Notes under the pieces: model-generated
Seen by the model: only the letters and a program-made list of their open reading frames with translations
Databases searched by the model: none
What the model was told of the DNA's origin: nothing
In this document: one piece after another, positions 23,186 to 32,941 of the stretch
Layout of the letters: each line of letters starts with the position of its first letter
How positions within the stretch are numbered: the stretch's first letter is position 1
Assembly: GCA_964630785.1 (NCBI GenBank)
Contig: CAZVZG010000005.1
Span: forward strand, 123,972-187,971
Direction: 5' to 3'
Origin: JADLCX01 sp964630785
GTDB lineage: Bacteria > Planctomycetota > Phycisphaerae > Phycisphaerales > UBA1924
Length of the DNA stretch: 64,000 bases
Translations under genes and position numbers: made by a program

Positions 23186-24565
23186 TCAATCATTTTTTGC
23201 GGGCGCCAGGAGCACCAAGTCAAACTCGGGCTTGTCGGCGTTTCGGGGGGCCGCCAGCAGGATGCAGACCCCCCCTGAGCGGCTGGTTGCCCGGGGGATC
23301 GCCTGGGAGGCCACGACCGCAACCTGCCTTCCGACCGAAGGTTCCGATAATCCGTCGGGATTCGACCGGAGCGACTGGTAGGTCAGTTCTCCGGTGGTCG
23401 GCGTGCCGGGCGAGCCGGGCTTGGCGAGGTTTCCCGCACCCTGGGCGGCGAGCAGAAAGCCGAACTCGGCGTGCTGGAACGGCACGGCCGCGAAACTACC
23501 GCGCGCGAGCGTGAGGAACCTCTGCTCGCGCGGCAACCACCAGGCCATCGCGCTGTCTCTGGGCGAGAAGAAGAGCAGGCCGCGGGAGAACACGTCGCGC
23601 GCGGCGGATGTGCCCGCATCGGCGTCCGACGCGGGGAGCGTGCTCGGCGATTGCAACGACGCGACACATTGATAGGCGGAGTGCACGCCGCCGACGGCGA
23701 GCCCCAAGTCAACGCGGCCGCAAGGACGCAGGCCGGGCTCTGGAGAGTCAAGATCAAACGCGACCAACTGCAAGGGTGACGCTGCGGGATTGTCCGTGGC
23801 GATCGCGAACGCCGCGAGCGTGCGCCCGTCGGCGGAGAACAGCGGGAAGAGGAACGACTGCGACCGCTCGGGCGCGGTGTAGGCCCGCTCGGTGTCCACG
23901 CCGTCCTTGCGAGTGCGCACGACCAACGAGAACACCGGCTCGTCGGCGTTTCGTCGCACGAAAGCGAATCGCGCGTCCGCGCCGTCGGGCGCATGAGGGG
24001 CCATCGCCGCCTGCGCGTTCACCCGCGTATCTCGGACGAGCCAGTCCAGACGCTGGGTCGCCCAGCGGACGCGCCCGATCCAGCGCGAGCCGTCGGGCTG
24101 GGGAGCCTCCACGAGGAAACCGGCATCGGATGCGGAGCGGCCCAGCAACAGTCCCCGCGGGAGTGGGTCTACCGGCTCGACCACCGAGAGTTCTGGGCGT
24201 GCCGGGCGCTTGGGCGCGTCTTTCGAGTTCGGCGCGGTCTTGTCTTTGTCGGGATAGTCGATGCGGGCGACCGTGATCTTGATCCCGACGGGCGATGCCT
24301 GGTCCGGGCCGGCGAAGATGGTGTCCCATGAGGGTGTGCGGCCTGACTGAGACGCGACGTAACGGCCGTCGGGCGATACGAGCGGGACCGTTATGCCGTC
24401 GTAGGGCACTCTGCCGACGGGCTGCACGGCGACGACGACCCTGGAGGAAGCCGTCTTGTCGGGGTCGACGGGGCGTGCGACCTGCGCCATCGCGGTGTGC
24501 GACAATGCCGACAGAACGCTGGCGCAAAGCACCGTCATGGCGTATTGAATGCTCGGCATTTCCAC
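23186..24565 (-). CDS. Secreted protein of unknown function at the end of the T2SS operon
   Basis: A 459-residue protein with an N-terminal signal peptide (IQYAMTVLCASVLSALSHTAMAQ). The body contains repeats of the form VPLVSPDGRYVASQSG (about 59-74) and FPLFSADGRTLAAFAI (about 240-255), which look like PD40/TolB-type beta-propeller blades. I cannot assign a function. It starts 23 bases after the gspD stop on the same strand and is probably the last gene of the type II secretion operon, so it may be an accessory periplasmic factor. Start is GTG at 24565; an ATG at 24559 is equally possible. No terminator was seen directly after it. Confidence 0.65.
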   Translation of the reverse strand: MEMPSIQYAMTVLCASVLSALSHTAMAQVARPVDPDKTASSRVVVAVQPVGRVPYDGITVPLVSPDGRYVASQSGRTPSWDTIFAGPDQASPVGIKITVARIDYPDKDKTAPNSKDAPKRPARPELSVVEPVDPLPRGLLLGRSASDAGFLVEAPQPDGSRWIGRVRWATQRLDWLVRDTRVNAQAAMAPHAPDGADARFAFVRRNADEPVFSLVVRTRKDGVDTERAYTAPERSQSFLFPLFSADGRTLAAFAIATDNPAASPLQLVAFDLDSPEPGLRPCGRVDLGLAVGGVHSAYQCVASLQSPSTLPASDADAGTSAARDVFSRGLLFFSPRDSAMAWWLPREQRFLTLARGSFAAVPFQHAEFGFLLAAQGAGNLAKPGSPGTPTTGELTYQSLRSNPDGLSEPSVGRQVAVVASQAIPRATSRSGGVCILLAAPRNADKPEFDLVLLAPAKND

Positions 24566-24588
24566 TCTCTCGCGGGGCCGGGGCGGGG

Positions 24589-27318
24589 TCAGCGCGTCCC
24601 CATGCCGCTGGAGGGTTGGTGTGGTTCGATCTTCGGCTCGGGCAGGTCCGCGGGGTTCGCCTTCCTTTCACCGGGGTGCATCTGTTCGCGGAGCTCGTCG
24701 AGACGGTCGACGTCGGGTTTGGACGCGGCGGCGGCCTCGTCGTCGTTCTCGATCACGATGGGCGTGATGAACGCGACGATCTCGGAGTTGGTCTTGGTCT
24801 TCTCGGTGGATTGGAAGGCCAGTCCGATGAGCGGGATGTCGCCCAGCAGCGGGACCTTGCGCTTCACGTCCGAATCCTCTGACCGGAGGATGCCGGAGAT
24901 CACGACCGTCTGGCCGTCTTTGAGGATCAGATGCGTCGTGGTCTCGCGACGATCGACGATGAAGCCGCCGAAGAGCGTCTGATTGGGCTGGATGCTGGAA
25001 AGCTCCAGGTTGATGTTGAGGTCCACGTCCCGGCGCACGGTGATGCGCGGCCGGACGCGCAGGTTGATGCCCACGGCGCGGTAATCGAAGGACTGATTGA
25101 GCGTGCCGTTGTCGGTGGTCTGGCTGTCGGTGACGAAGGGGATGTCCTGACCGTTGAAGAACTCGGCCTCCTGGTTGTCGCTGGTGAAGATGCGGGGCTC
25201 GGAGAGGATGTTGATGCCGGTCTGCTGGCTCAGGGCCTGAAGAAGAACGTTGAGGTCGACGCCGACGTTAAGCACGCTGGTGTCGAACAGGCCGGGCAGG
25301 AGGTCGTTCTTGGTGCCGGTGATGACGCCGCCGGCCGTGCGGCCCGCGGTGTTGGCCCCGATGGAGATCGCGTTGTCCTGATTGGTCGGCGTGATCGTGG
25401 AGTTCGACCAGCGCAGGCCCAGCGCCGTGGCGTCGTCGAGCGAGATCTCGGCGATGACGGCCTTGAGCAGCACCTGGCGGCCCGGCTTGTCGAGGTCCTC
25501 GATGAGGTTGACGAGCGAGTTGGCGTATTCGGGCGGCGACATGATCATGAGCGCGTTCTGCCGCCACACCGGGACGATGCGGATCTTGGAGACCAGGTTG
25601 GACGACCCGGCGGTCGTTGTCGGCGGGCGGGCCCGCTGCCACCAGAAGGTCATGGCGGTGGCCGCGGCGCCGCCGGTGTTGTTCTGCTGGTTGTTCTGGT
25701 TGGTGGTCTGGTCGCTGGCGAAGGGGGAGACGCTGGAGGTCGATTCGGTGAGGCCGGTCGCCTGACGCTGGATCTGGGCGAGCGTGCCCTCCTGGGAGAG
25801 CAGGGCGTTGAGTTGTTCGGAGAGTTCCTCGCTCGACGCGTGCTTGAGTTCGACGATGCGGGGCAGGCCGGCGGTCTGGGGCTGGTCGAGCTGCTCGATG
25901 ATCTTGTCGATGGCCTCGAGGTTGTCGGGGCTCTTGGCGATGACAACCAGTCTGGAGGCCTCGGGAATGGCCTCGAAGGAGAACTGGCCCGCGAGACGCC
26001 CGACGCCCTGACCGCTGGTGGGTGCGCCGCCGTTCTGGCCGCCGCGCTGCTGCCCCCCCCCACCTGTCGTTGCCGCGCTGCTAGAACCGAAGAGGCTGTT
26101 GAGCAGGTCGCGGATCTTGACGGGGTCGGAGTTCTTGAGGTCGTAGACGCGAGGGGCGACGACCTCGGGTCGCATGGCGCGGTCCCAGTCGTTGACGATG
26201 TGGTCTCGGATCTGGTCGAGGATCGGCTGCTCGGCGACGACGGTGACGGAGTTCTGCTGGGTGTTGGCGGTGACGCGGAGGCTGGCGGAGCTGGCGGAGG
26301 TGTCGCCGCCGTTGGACCGGGAGCCACCCTGGCCCTCACGTCCCCCACCGCCCCGGTTTCCGCCGAAGGGCCCGCCGCGCTGGAAGAACTGGAATGGGTT
26401 TCCGCCCTGCCGTCCGCCGCCGGTTCGCGAGGAATCGGCCGAGTAGAGGTCCTTGATGTTCTGCGTGATCTGCTCGGCGTCGGCGTAGCGGAGGTTGAAG
26501 GTCTGGGTGTGCAGCGCGGCGGAGCCGGGCGTGTCGAGGGCTTTGACCAGCCGCTCGATGCGCTGGAGCAGGCCGATGTTCCCGGTGACGACGATCTGGT
26601 TGCTCTCGGCGTCGAAGCCGGACTTGGCGAACTGCGGGAGCGCGTTCTTGATGATCTCGTGCAGGGGCTCGGCGGTGGAGTTGTGCAGCGCGTAAACCTT
26701 CTGGTAGATCGCGCCCAGATCGGTGCGGTCGAGGACGCTCACATCGGGGCCGATGACCGGGACGTCCTGACGATCGATCTCGTTGATGTCGCGGAGCAGG
26801 ATCATGTCGGGCGTCTCGACGACCGCGATGCCGTTCTGCTGGAGGGCGAAGATCACGAAATCGAGGGCCTTGGCCCGCGGGATCGGCTGGTCGTTGATGA
26901 TCGTGATGCGCCGACCCTGCATCAGTTCGGGCTGCGGCAGCACGACCTTGCCGGTGGTCTCGACCAGGAACGGGAGGATCTGGTCCAGACCCACGCCCTT
27001 GAACGCGAGCACGGTGGGTTCGTCTTTCTGCACGCGTCGGCCGAGCCGATCGACTTCGTGATCGGACGAGGCCGGCGTGGACCCATCGTCGTGTTCCTGT
27101 TCGGACGCGGGCGGTTCGGTCGGTTTGGACCGGTCCCGGTCCTCCATCCCCGGCTCCGCGGCGGGGTCGCTCGGGGCGGGGGGCGCGGGCGGGTCGTCGG
27201 GCTGCGTCGCGGCCTTTGCGAAGGGGAGCGACAAGACCGTGCCGGCCGCGAGCGTGAGCGCGAGCAGTCTCCACGGGGCAGGCGCGACACGGAGTGCTGA
27301 GAGCGGGCGTCGGGTCAT
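24589..27318 (-). CDS. gspD: Type II secretion outer-membrane secretin GspD
   Basis: The 909-residue secretin forms the outer-membrane channel of the type II secretion system. After a signal peptide and an acidic/Pro-rich linker (to about 95) come the periplasmic N0 domain (about 100-175), several N1-N3 KH-like repeats (e.g. LRYADAEQITQNIKDLY, VYDLKNSDPVKIRDLLNSLF, IVELKHASSEELSEQLNALL) separated by Gly- and Asn-rich insertions, and the C-terminal secretin domain with VLLKAVIAEISLDD, LSEPRIFTSDNQEAEFFNGQ and VPLLGDIPLIGLAF. A tail of about 60 polar residues follows, where a pilotin-binding S domain would be. Start and preceding stop overlap (ATGA). Confidence 0.94.
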   Translation of the reverse strand: MTRRPLSALRVAPAPWRLLALTLAAGTVLSLPFAKAATQPDDPPAPPAPSDPAAEPGMEDRDRSKPTEPPASEQEHDDGSTPASSDHEVDRLGRRVQKDEPTVLAFKGVGLDQILPFLVETTGKVVLPQPELMQGRRITIINDQPIPRAKALDFVIFALQQNGIAVVETPDMILLRDINEIDRQDVPVIGPDVSVLDRTDLGAIYQKVYALHNSTAEPLHEIIKNALPQFAKSGFDAESNQIVVTGNIGLLQRIERLVKALDTPGSAALHTQTFNLRYADAEQITQNIKDLYSADSSRTGGGRQGGNPFQFFQRGGPFGGNRGGGGREGQGGSRSNGGDTSASSASLRVTANTQQNSVTVVAEQPILDQIRDHIVNDWDRAMRPEVVAPRVYDLKNSDPVKIRDLLNSLFGSSSAATTGGGGQQRGGQNGGAPTSGQGVGRLAGQFSFEAIPEASRLVVIAKSPDNLEAIDKIIEQLDQPQTAGLPRIVELKHASSEELSEQLNALLSQEGTLAQIQRQATGLTESTSSVSPFASDQTTNQNNQQNNTGGAAATAMTFWWQRARPPTTTAGSSNLVSKIRIVPVWRQNALMIMSPPEYANSLVNLIEDLDKPGRQVLLKAVIAEISLDDATALGLRWSNSTITPTNQDNAISIGANTAGRTAGGVITGTKNDLLPGLFDTSVLNVGVDLNVLLQALSQQTGINILSEPRIFTSDNQEAEFFNGQDIPFVTDSQTTDNGTLNQSFDYRAVGINLRVRPRITVRRDVDLNINLELSSIQPNQTLFGGFIVDRRETTTHLILKDGQTVVISGILRSEDSDVKRKVPLLGDIPLIGLAFQSTEKTKTNSEIVAFITPIVIENDDEAAAASKPDVDRLDELREQMHPGERKANPADLPEPKIEPHQPSSGMGTR

Positions 27319-28271
27319 TTGTGGGCGTTCTCCGGCTCGGGCTCGGGGGAGGGCGGCGGTGCGGGCTGCGGATCGGGGCGCGGGTCTGAACTCGGATTGG
27401 CGCCCGGCGCTGAACCGGGCTCCGCGTTGGGCGGCGCGGCCGGGTGCGGATCGTCCGGCGAGCCGCCGGGCTGGACGCCGGGGTCGTGAGGGGGCGGGGG
27501 TTCGTCGCTGGGCGGATCTTGCATCGGCGGGGGAGGCGTCGTGTCCGTGCCGGGCTCCGGCGGGTGCTGATCGCCGCCAGCGCTTGGTCCGCTGCGCGTG
27601 GCTTGCGTCCGAGCGCCGGACGGAGCGGAGGGAGGCGGGCCGGCGTTGGAGATCGTCGAACGCGAGCCGCGGGCGCCGCCACGCCGTCGGAGGGCGGGCG
27701 GAACGTACGGCGCGCGTTCGTCGGAGGCGTCAGCAATCGGTTCGCCGGTCAGCAGCGGGCTGCGCTGAAAAAACTCGACGTCGAACTCGCCGCCCTGCCA
27801 CCGGACCTTGGTGGACCACGGCGCGTCGAGCGAGAGCACCTTGAGCGAATCGGTTCCGGCCTCACCCACACCCAGACGCTGACCATCAGAGAACCACACC
27901 TTGCCGTTGATCATGGCGATGACCGACGGACCTCCGTAACGGGTGGCTTTGGCGGTCTCCGGCTTTTCGGCCACCTCGACGTGGGCGGGCGGGGCCGGGA
28001 CAGCAAAGAGCGATCGACCCTCGACCTGGGCGAGGTCGCCGCCTATGGCCGCGTGGAAGTCCTTGAACAAGGGCTCGTCGGAAGGGGCCTGAGGGATCGG
28101 CTTGCCCACCTGGTTTCGCACGCGCACGAGCGGCCAGATGGACAGGATCACAACCAGCAGTGTGAAGCCGAGCACCGCGAGCACGCCCACACCCAGAGGC
28201 GGGACGCCACGGCCGCCGCCGAGCAGGCGGGCGAGGGTTTGCGAAGGGCTGGGCGGAGCGGATGGGCTCAC
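27315..28271 (-). CDS. GspC-like inner-membrane clamp protein with Pro-rich tail
   Basis: A 318-residue protein starting at GTG 28271, inside the stop of the GspM-like gene. It has a cytoplasmic N terminus, one transmembrane helix (about 28-50, VGVLAVLGFTLLVVILSIWP) and a periplasmic part with a short beta domain (VIAMINGKVWFSDGQRLGVG...VRWQGGEFDVEFF). It resembles the homology region of GspC in layout: a membrane anchor plus a domain that would contact the secretin N0 domain. The last 110 residues are almost entirely Pro, Asp, Ser and Gly, a disordered tail. Sequence similarity to known GspC is weak; the assignment rests on position just before gspD. Confidence 0.6.
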   Translation of the reverse strand: MSPSAPPSPSQTLARLLGGGRGVPPLGVGVLAVLGFTLLVVILSIWPLVRVRNQVGKPIPQAPSDEPLFKDFHAAIGGDLAQVEGRSLFAVPAPPAHVEVAEKPETAKATRYGGPSVIAMINGKVWFSDGQRLGVGEAGTDSLKVLSLDAPWSTKVRWQGGEFDVEFFQRSPLLTGEPIADASDERAPYVPPALRRRGGARGSRSTISNAGPPPSAPSGARTQATRSGPSAGGDQHPPEPGTDTTPPPPMQDPPSDEPPPPHDPGVQPGGSPDDPHPAAPPNAEPGSAPGANPSSDPRPDPQPAPPPSPEPEPENAHK

Positions 28272-28915
28272 GAGGACTCTCCGGTCGAAGCGGCGTCGGC
28301 CGCAGGGCTGGCCTGGACCCACGACTCGGCGCTGATAGTGGCGCGAACTCGGCCGGCACCCGACTTTTCGGGGTCGTCAATGTAGCGAGAGCCGACCGCG
28401 GAGCGATCGATCTTGACGCGTGAGACGGCGGAGACGACGGGCGATTGTTCAAGGTCGGCGATGACCTGCGCTACCGTGCCCTGGTCGGCCTCGAAACTGA
28501 CCTCGACGATGTATCGTTCGAGCTTGTCGGCGCCGACGAGGGCGCGGGCTTTGTCTCCGGTAAGGGTCGAGGTGCGCTCCGTCTTGGTGCGGGTCTCGAC
28601 GCCGTGGGCCTCGAGAACCTCGTCGACCACTCGCTGGATCGCCTCGGGGCGGGTCTTGGGATCGCTCGGGAGTTGCGGCCGGCCGAACGCCTTGATCCCG
28701 CTGGAGAGCGTGCGCCCGTCGTCCGAGTCTTCGCTGGCCAGGTCGGCGGTGCGGCCGAGGCTGCGCTCGATGGTGTCGGCGGCCGAATCGTGCGCGCTCG
28801 TGAGCTCGAGGATCGGCTCGACAACGAGGAAATACGCGCTGAACACGAGGATCGCGAGCACCCCCCATCGCGCGGCCCGCGGCAGCGAACGGAACTTGTC
28901 CAGCACGCTGCTCAC
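28268..28915 (-). CDS. GspM/PilO-like assembly protein
   Basis: A 215-residue protein with a single N-terminal transmembrane helix (about 17-36, WGVLAILVFSAYFLVVEPI), a helical stretch, and a ferredoxin-like domain (about 95-180) with strands ERYIVEVSFEADQGTVAQVIADLE and SAVSRVKIDRS. This is the plan of GspM/PilO proteins, which form the inner-membrane assembly platform with GspL. It overlaps both neighbours by four bases and follows the GspL-like gene. Confidence 0.75.
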   Translation of the reverse strand: MSSVLDKFRSLPRAARWGVLAILVFSAYFLVVEPILELTSAHDSAADTIERSLGRTADLASEDSDDGRTLSSGIKAFGRPQLPSDPKTRPEAIQRVVDEVLEAHGVETRTKTERTSTLTGDKARALVGADKLERYIVEVSFEADQGTVAQVIADLEQSPVVSAVSRVKIDRSAVGSRYIDDPEKSGAGRVRATISAESWVQASPAADAASTGESS

Positions 28916-30765
28916 TTCGCGGCCCCCTTCCGATCGATCTCGTTCTTGCGGTGGTCAAGCTTCTCGACCTCTTCGAGCAGCCGGGCCTTGACCGCGGGGT
29001 CCTCGGCCCGGTTGGCGGCGGTCTTGCGCTTGGCCCACTCGACAATGACACGCCCTCGCTCGAATCCGGCGATCTCGGCATCGGAGAGCGGCGCGGGCAC
29101 TTCCGCCTTGGAAGCGGGCGCGGCGGGAGACGGCGAACGGGATGCGCGGCCGGATGCGATCTCCGAACGCGGTGACCCGCGTGATCCCTCGTTGGCGGCG
29201 GAACCGGACGTAGCGGGTGCGCCGGCCGCACCGGACGGCGGCGCGACGTAGTCCTTGCCGTAGATCCTCACGCCGAGTGGCTTTTTGGCGAAGTCGTCGG
29301 CGAGAGTTCCGCGATAGATCGCGCCGTTGGGAGCCACGCGGGCCTGGAGTTGGAACTGCACGCCGTCCGCCGTGGTGCCGACGTTCGGCGTGGCGATGTT
29401 GTCGAAGACCCGGGTCTGGGCGAGGTTGGACCGGAACCTGGTCACCAGGTCGTTGGTCTTGGCGGTGCCGCGGAGCGTGATGGGCTCACCCTGGTTGACC
29501 TCGAGCACGTCGAGCGTGATGCCCTCGGGCGTGCTGGCGGCGATGTCGGCCAGAAGCTTGGTCATCGGCCACCGTCGCTCGCGGAGCAGGGCGTAGAACG
29601 CGACCCGCTGCTCCTCGGCGGCCAGGCGGCTGTCGAGGCCCTTGACCCCCGCGACCTTGTCTCGCAGCATGGTGTGACGGGCGTAGGCCACGCCGAGCGG
29701 CACCGCGAGGAAACAGGCGACGCACAGCGCGATGATCGCGGCCGCCCGCGCCGGCTTGGCGAGCCAGACGATGGCGCCTTGGAGCAGTCCCAGCCTCCGG
29801 CGCGGCTCCACGGCGTGCAGGTTGAAGAACGCGCGAACCGCGGGGTCGGGGTCGGAGAAGGTCTCGACGGCCGCGGCCGGGATGGCGAACTGCGCGATCC
29901 ACGACGCGTCCCGGGCTTGTCCGGCGATGTGGACGGCATTGTCGCCCGCCGACGAGAACACCGCGTGCGGCTCTGACTCGCCGTGGGTGACCGGGGATTC
30001 GTCACCCAAGGCGGCCAGCGTCTCGCGGAGGCACGTATCTATGGCCACGGCCCGCTTGGATTCTTCCGCGGGAAGGCGGAGCACGCGGGCGGCGGACCGA
30101 TCGTTGACACTTGCCACGATCGCCATTGCGCCGTGCACGGAGTCGATGGAGGCGATCCACCGAGCGCCCGCGGTAGCGCCGGGAACGGTCGGCAGCAGGT
30201 TGGCCAGGGCAACGGACTCGGTCGTCCAGAGTTGACGGAAGCCTTCGAGCGCGTCGGCGAGGGGGTCTACGGGCGGGCTTCCCGCGGTGTGCCAGCCCAC
30301 GAGCAGGGCCAGGGCAGGGAAAGCCGTGCCCGAGCCGTTGGCGGAGCGGGCCCGGATCCGCCCGCCGGCTCGCCTGTACCACGGGAGCTGAGCGGGCATC
30401 TCGCTCTCGGCGATGAGGGCGAGGGCCTCGGCCAGGGCCGGGCCGTCCGACGCGCCGTCGGGGAGCGTGGTCGTGCGGGCCAGCGAGTGGTTCAGCGGTG
30501 CCAGCCGCACCACGAGCCCAACGCCGGCGTCCTTCAAGAATGCTCGGAACGAGGAGGTGTCGGCGATCGAGAACTTGCGGGCATCCCTCAGCCGGAACGA
30601 GCTGACACCCTCGCCGGTGTCACCGACGGCCGCGAACACCTGGCCCGAGCGCACGAGCACAGCGGCCACGACCCGGAGAAAACCGGTCGCGGCCTGGGCG
30701 TCGCCGGAGGGTGAGGCGGGGGCCGAGGGGGTGTTCGGGCGGTGTTTGCGCTCGGCGGGTGTCAT
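28912..30765 (-). CDS. GspL/PilN-like assembly platform protein
   Basis: 617 residues. The N-terminal 330 residues are a cytoplasmic region corresponding to the actin-like (ASKHA) domain of GspL/PilM, though its nucleotide motifs are not recognisable. A transmembrane helix follows (about 345-365, AAAIIALCVACFLAVPLGVAYA), then a PilN-type periplasmic domain: LAAEEQRVAFYALLRERRWPMTKLLADIAASTPEGITLDVLEV...ITLRGTAKT. The C-terminal 130 residues are a Ser/Pro/Ala linker and a charged coiled-coil-like helix. It would connect the GspE ATPase to the periplasmic platform. ATGA overlaps link it to gspK and the GspM-like gene. Confidence 0.78.
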   Translation of the reverse strand: MTPAERKHRPNTPSAPASPSGDAQAATGFLRVVAAVLVRSGQVFAAVGDTGEGVSSFRLRDARKFSIADTSSFRAFLKDAGVGLVVRLAPLNHSLARTTTLPDGASDGPALAEALALIAESEMPAQLPWYRRAGGRIRARSANGSGTAFPALALLVGWHTAGSPPVDPLADALEGFRQLWTTESVALANLLPTVPGATAGARWIASIDSVHGAMAIVASVNDRSAARVLRLPAEESKRAVAIDTCLRETLAALGDESPVTHGESEPHAVFSSAGDNAVHIAGQARDASWIAQFAIPAAAVETFSDPDPAVRAFFNLHAVEPRRRLGLLQGAIVWLAKPARAAAIIALCVACFLAVPLGVAYARHTMLRDKVAGVKGLDSRLAAEEQRVAFYALLRERRWPMTKLLADIAASTPEGITLDVLEVNQGEPITLRGTAKTNDLVTRFRSNLAQTRVFDNIATPNVGTTADGVQFQLQARVAPNGAIYRGTLADDFAKKPLGVRIYGKDYVAPPSGAAGAPATSGSAANEGSRGSPRSEIASGRASRSPSPAAPASKAEVPAPLSDAEIAGFERGRVIVEWAKRKTAANRAEDPAVKARLLEEVEKLDHRKNEIDRKGAAK

Positions 30766-32084
30766 TTGATGGTCAGGTCCCTGATAATCACGGGTATTGT
30801 GGATCGGTCCAGCACGGCTTGGATCTGGACCTCTACTCCGGAAGCCTCGTCGCGGCCGCGGGCCGTGGCGACGTAGATCTGAGAGTGGACGTCGATGTAG
30901 GGGTACAGCTCGGCCAGGAGTTCGCGTGATACCGACGGGACCTGGAGAAGGTCGACCAGTCGGGTGAAACCACCCGATCGGGCATTGCGCTCGGTGATGA
31001 TGGCGTCGGCGACACTTGAGGACATCTCGGCGAGGTATTCGAGCGTGGTCTCGTTGACGGTGTTGATGTTGAGCTTTCCCGAGCGGGGGCCTGGGGAGTC
31101 GTCGGGGATGTAGGTCTCGTCGAGCAGGGCTCCGAGCTGGTCGTCGGTGAGGTCGGTGACCCTGGGCTGCTGGCCGTTGAGCAGCGTCGTGGCCCCCGAA
31201 CCGAGGCTGGACAGCCCGGTCTGGATGAAATCGGCCATGGACCCGCCGCCCGCGGCGTCGGTCACGATTGCCTGGGCCTGGTCGGTGTCGATGTTGAGCC
31301 TTTTGGCGACGTCCGACGCAGAGGCGGTAGAGAGGTCAAGCCGGGGCTCGCCGGAGCTCCCGTAGCCGGGGCCCACGCCGTTGCCGCTGTAGGCGGTGAG
31401 GTGATCCGACCAGCCGGCATCGAGGCGGCCGTCGGCGTTGTCGGGAGGCCAGGACAGATCACCGTCGTCCTCGTTGGGGTCGAGGATGCCGTTGAGGTTC
31501 CAGTCCTCGCCGCGGACGAACTCCGGTTTGACGCCGATGACAAGCTCGAGCTCGCGGAGCGACCGCATCGGGCCGTTGCGGGGGCGGTACGGGTACTTGA
31601 GGGAGGCGTACTGGCCCTCTTCAGCGCCATATTCCTCGGGCTCGTCGTCGTCGTCGATCCAGTCGGTGATGGCGTCGGCGGTGGCGTCGTCCATGTCGGG
31701 AAGAAGGAGCAGACTCTCCTTGCTCATGACGTTGATGTTGAGTTTGGAGTGGGCGTCGAGTGCGCCGTCTACGACGTTCGGATTGTCGCCGTGCTGGACG
31801 ATGTAGGTGGCTTGGAACAGCGAGCCGCGCGCCGCGCCGCCGAGGTCGGTGTTGATCGTCTGGGCCGAGCCGGCGTCCGGGTCGAGCGTGTTGGCGGTAA
31901 GTGCGGCGATCTGGGCCTCGATGGCTCCCCGTGCGGCCCAATAGGCCCTCGCCCGGGCCACCGCAAGCCGGCCCGTGGCCGCCTGACGGAACGAAACCGC
32001 CTGGAGGCTCGCGAGGGTGATCGCGGCCAAGGCGATCGCCCAGAGCACGAGGAAGGTCGCGAAGGCTGGACGGTTGCGGCTCAT
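30762..32084 (-). CDS. gspK: Type II secretion minor pseudopilin GspK
   Basis: GspK is the large minor pseudopilin at the tip of the pseudopilus. The 440-residue protein has a type III signal-like start (NRPAFATFLVLWAIALAAITLA) lacking the Glu at position 5, as is normal for GspK. The globular part contains the inserted alpha domain typical of the family: LNINVMSKESLLLLPDMDDATADAITDWIDDDDEP and KLNINTVNETTLEYLAEMSSSVADAIITERNAR, both helix-hairpin-helix-like repeats. Acidic segments with DWNLNGILDPNEDDGD suggest a calcium site. Four-base overlaps with both neighbours. Confidence 0.88.
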   Translation of the reverse strand: MSRNRPAFATFLVLWAIALAAITLASLQAVSFRQAATGRLAVARARAYWAARGAIEAQIAALTANTLDPDAGSAQTINTDLGGAARGSLFQATYIVQHGDNPNVVDGALDAHSKLNINVMSKESLLLLPDMDDATADAITDWIDDDDEPEEYGAEEGQYASLKYPYRPRNGPMRSLRELELVIGVKPEFVRGEDWNLNGILDPNEDDGDLSWPPDNADGRLDAGWSDHLTAYSGNGVGPGYGSSGEPRLDLSTASASDVAKRLNIDTDQAQAIVTDAAGGGSMADFIQTGLSSLGSGATTLLNGQQPRVTDLTDDQLGALLDETYIPDDSPGPRSGKLNINTVNETTLEYLAEMSSSVADAIITERNARSGGFTRLVDLLQVPSVSRELLAELYPYIDVHSQIYVATARGRDEASGVEVQIQAVLDRSTIPVIIRDLTIK

Positions 32085-32941
32085 CGCGACGAGCCTCCGC
32101 CGCCCCCTCCGCCCCCCCCACTCCCTCGGCTTCTCCCTCCCCCACTACCGCTTCCACCGCCGCCGCCGGTCGTCGGGGCGTTGGTGTTCGAGTTGCTCGG
32201 CGTGGCGGAGGTACCGGCGCCGCCGTCTGGATCGGCCTTGTCTGCTTGCTCGGGTTCCGCGACGGGCCGCGGCGTCCGATCAAACGCGACGACGCGCCTG
32301 GCGGTTGCCGTGCGGCGGCCCTGATCGTCGGTCGCGGTTACGACCACGCGCAGGGCGTGCGGGTAGCCGTCGACGTCAGAGTCCCAGTCGGTTTGCCACG
32401 CCGAGCCGTCGTACGCGTCGAGGTCGAGCGTCAAGACGCCGTCGGTGAGCGGCGAGGCGACGCCGCCGCCGTCGATGACGTCGTCGGGCACGGGATCGGT
32501 CCGGCGCCAGAGGGTGTAGGACGTGGGGCCGGTCGATCGGTTGGCCGTGAGATCGGGCTCGAGGCGGTACTGCACCTCGTACTCGTCGCCCTCGGGCACG
32601 TCGTCGCCCGATCGCACATTGCGGGCAAGGTGGGTGAAGAGCAGCAGACCTTGACTCGACTTTCCGGCGGGAGACCCGCGGGTGATCGCGATCTTGGTGT
32701 ACTTGAGATTGCCGTCGCGAAGGGCCTGCCCGGCGTCGGCGGCCATCCGCGAGGCGGCGAGCTCGGCGCGTGAGAAGGCGTCTCCCGCGGCCGTGGCCGT
32801 GTCTCGCGAACGGATGGCCTGCGCGATCGCGATCGTCGTCGCCCCGACCACCACCGCGAGAATGATCGACGCGACGATGAGCTCCGCGAGCGTGAACGCA
32901 CGCCGTGCCTGAGAGGAGATGTGTCGCGTGCGATGGCTCAT
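32081..32941 (-). CDS. gspJ: Type II secretion minor pseudopilin, GspJ-like
   Basis: 286 residues with a prepilin N terminus ARRAFTLAELIVASIILAVVVG: cleavage would fall between Ala and Phe, with Glu at position 5 of the mature protein and a hydrophobic helix. The mature globular domain (about 40-225) matches the GspJ position and size. A C-terminal tail of about 60 residues consists nearly only of Gly and Ser, a low-complexity extension not usual in GspJ. Overlaps gspK and gspI by four bases each. Confidence 0.8.
   Translation of the reverse strand: MSHRTRHISSQARRAFTLAELIVASIILAVVVGATTIAIAQAIRSRDTATAAGDAFSRAELAASRMAADAGQALRDGNLKYTKIAITRGSPAGKSSQGLLLFTHLARNVRSGDDVPEGDEYEVQYRLEPDLTANRSTGPTSYTLWRRTDPVPDDVIDGGGVASPLTDGVLTLDLDAYDGSAWQTDWDSDVDGYPHALRVVVTATDDQGRRTATARRVVAFDRTPRPVAEPEQADKADPDGGAGTSATPSNSNTNAPTTGGGGGSGSGGGRSRGSGGGGGGGGGSSR

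Noticed and set aside
24931..27300. 789-codon plus-strand frame opposite gspD
   Set aside because: It is antisense to a secretin with clear family motifs and has Val/Asp/Gly-rich low-complexity translation.
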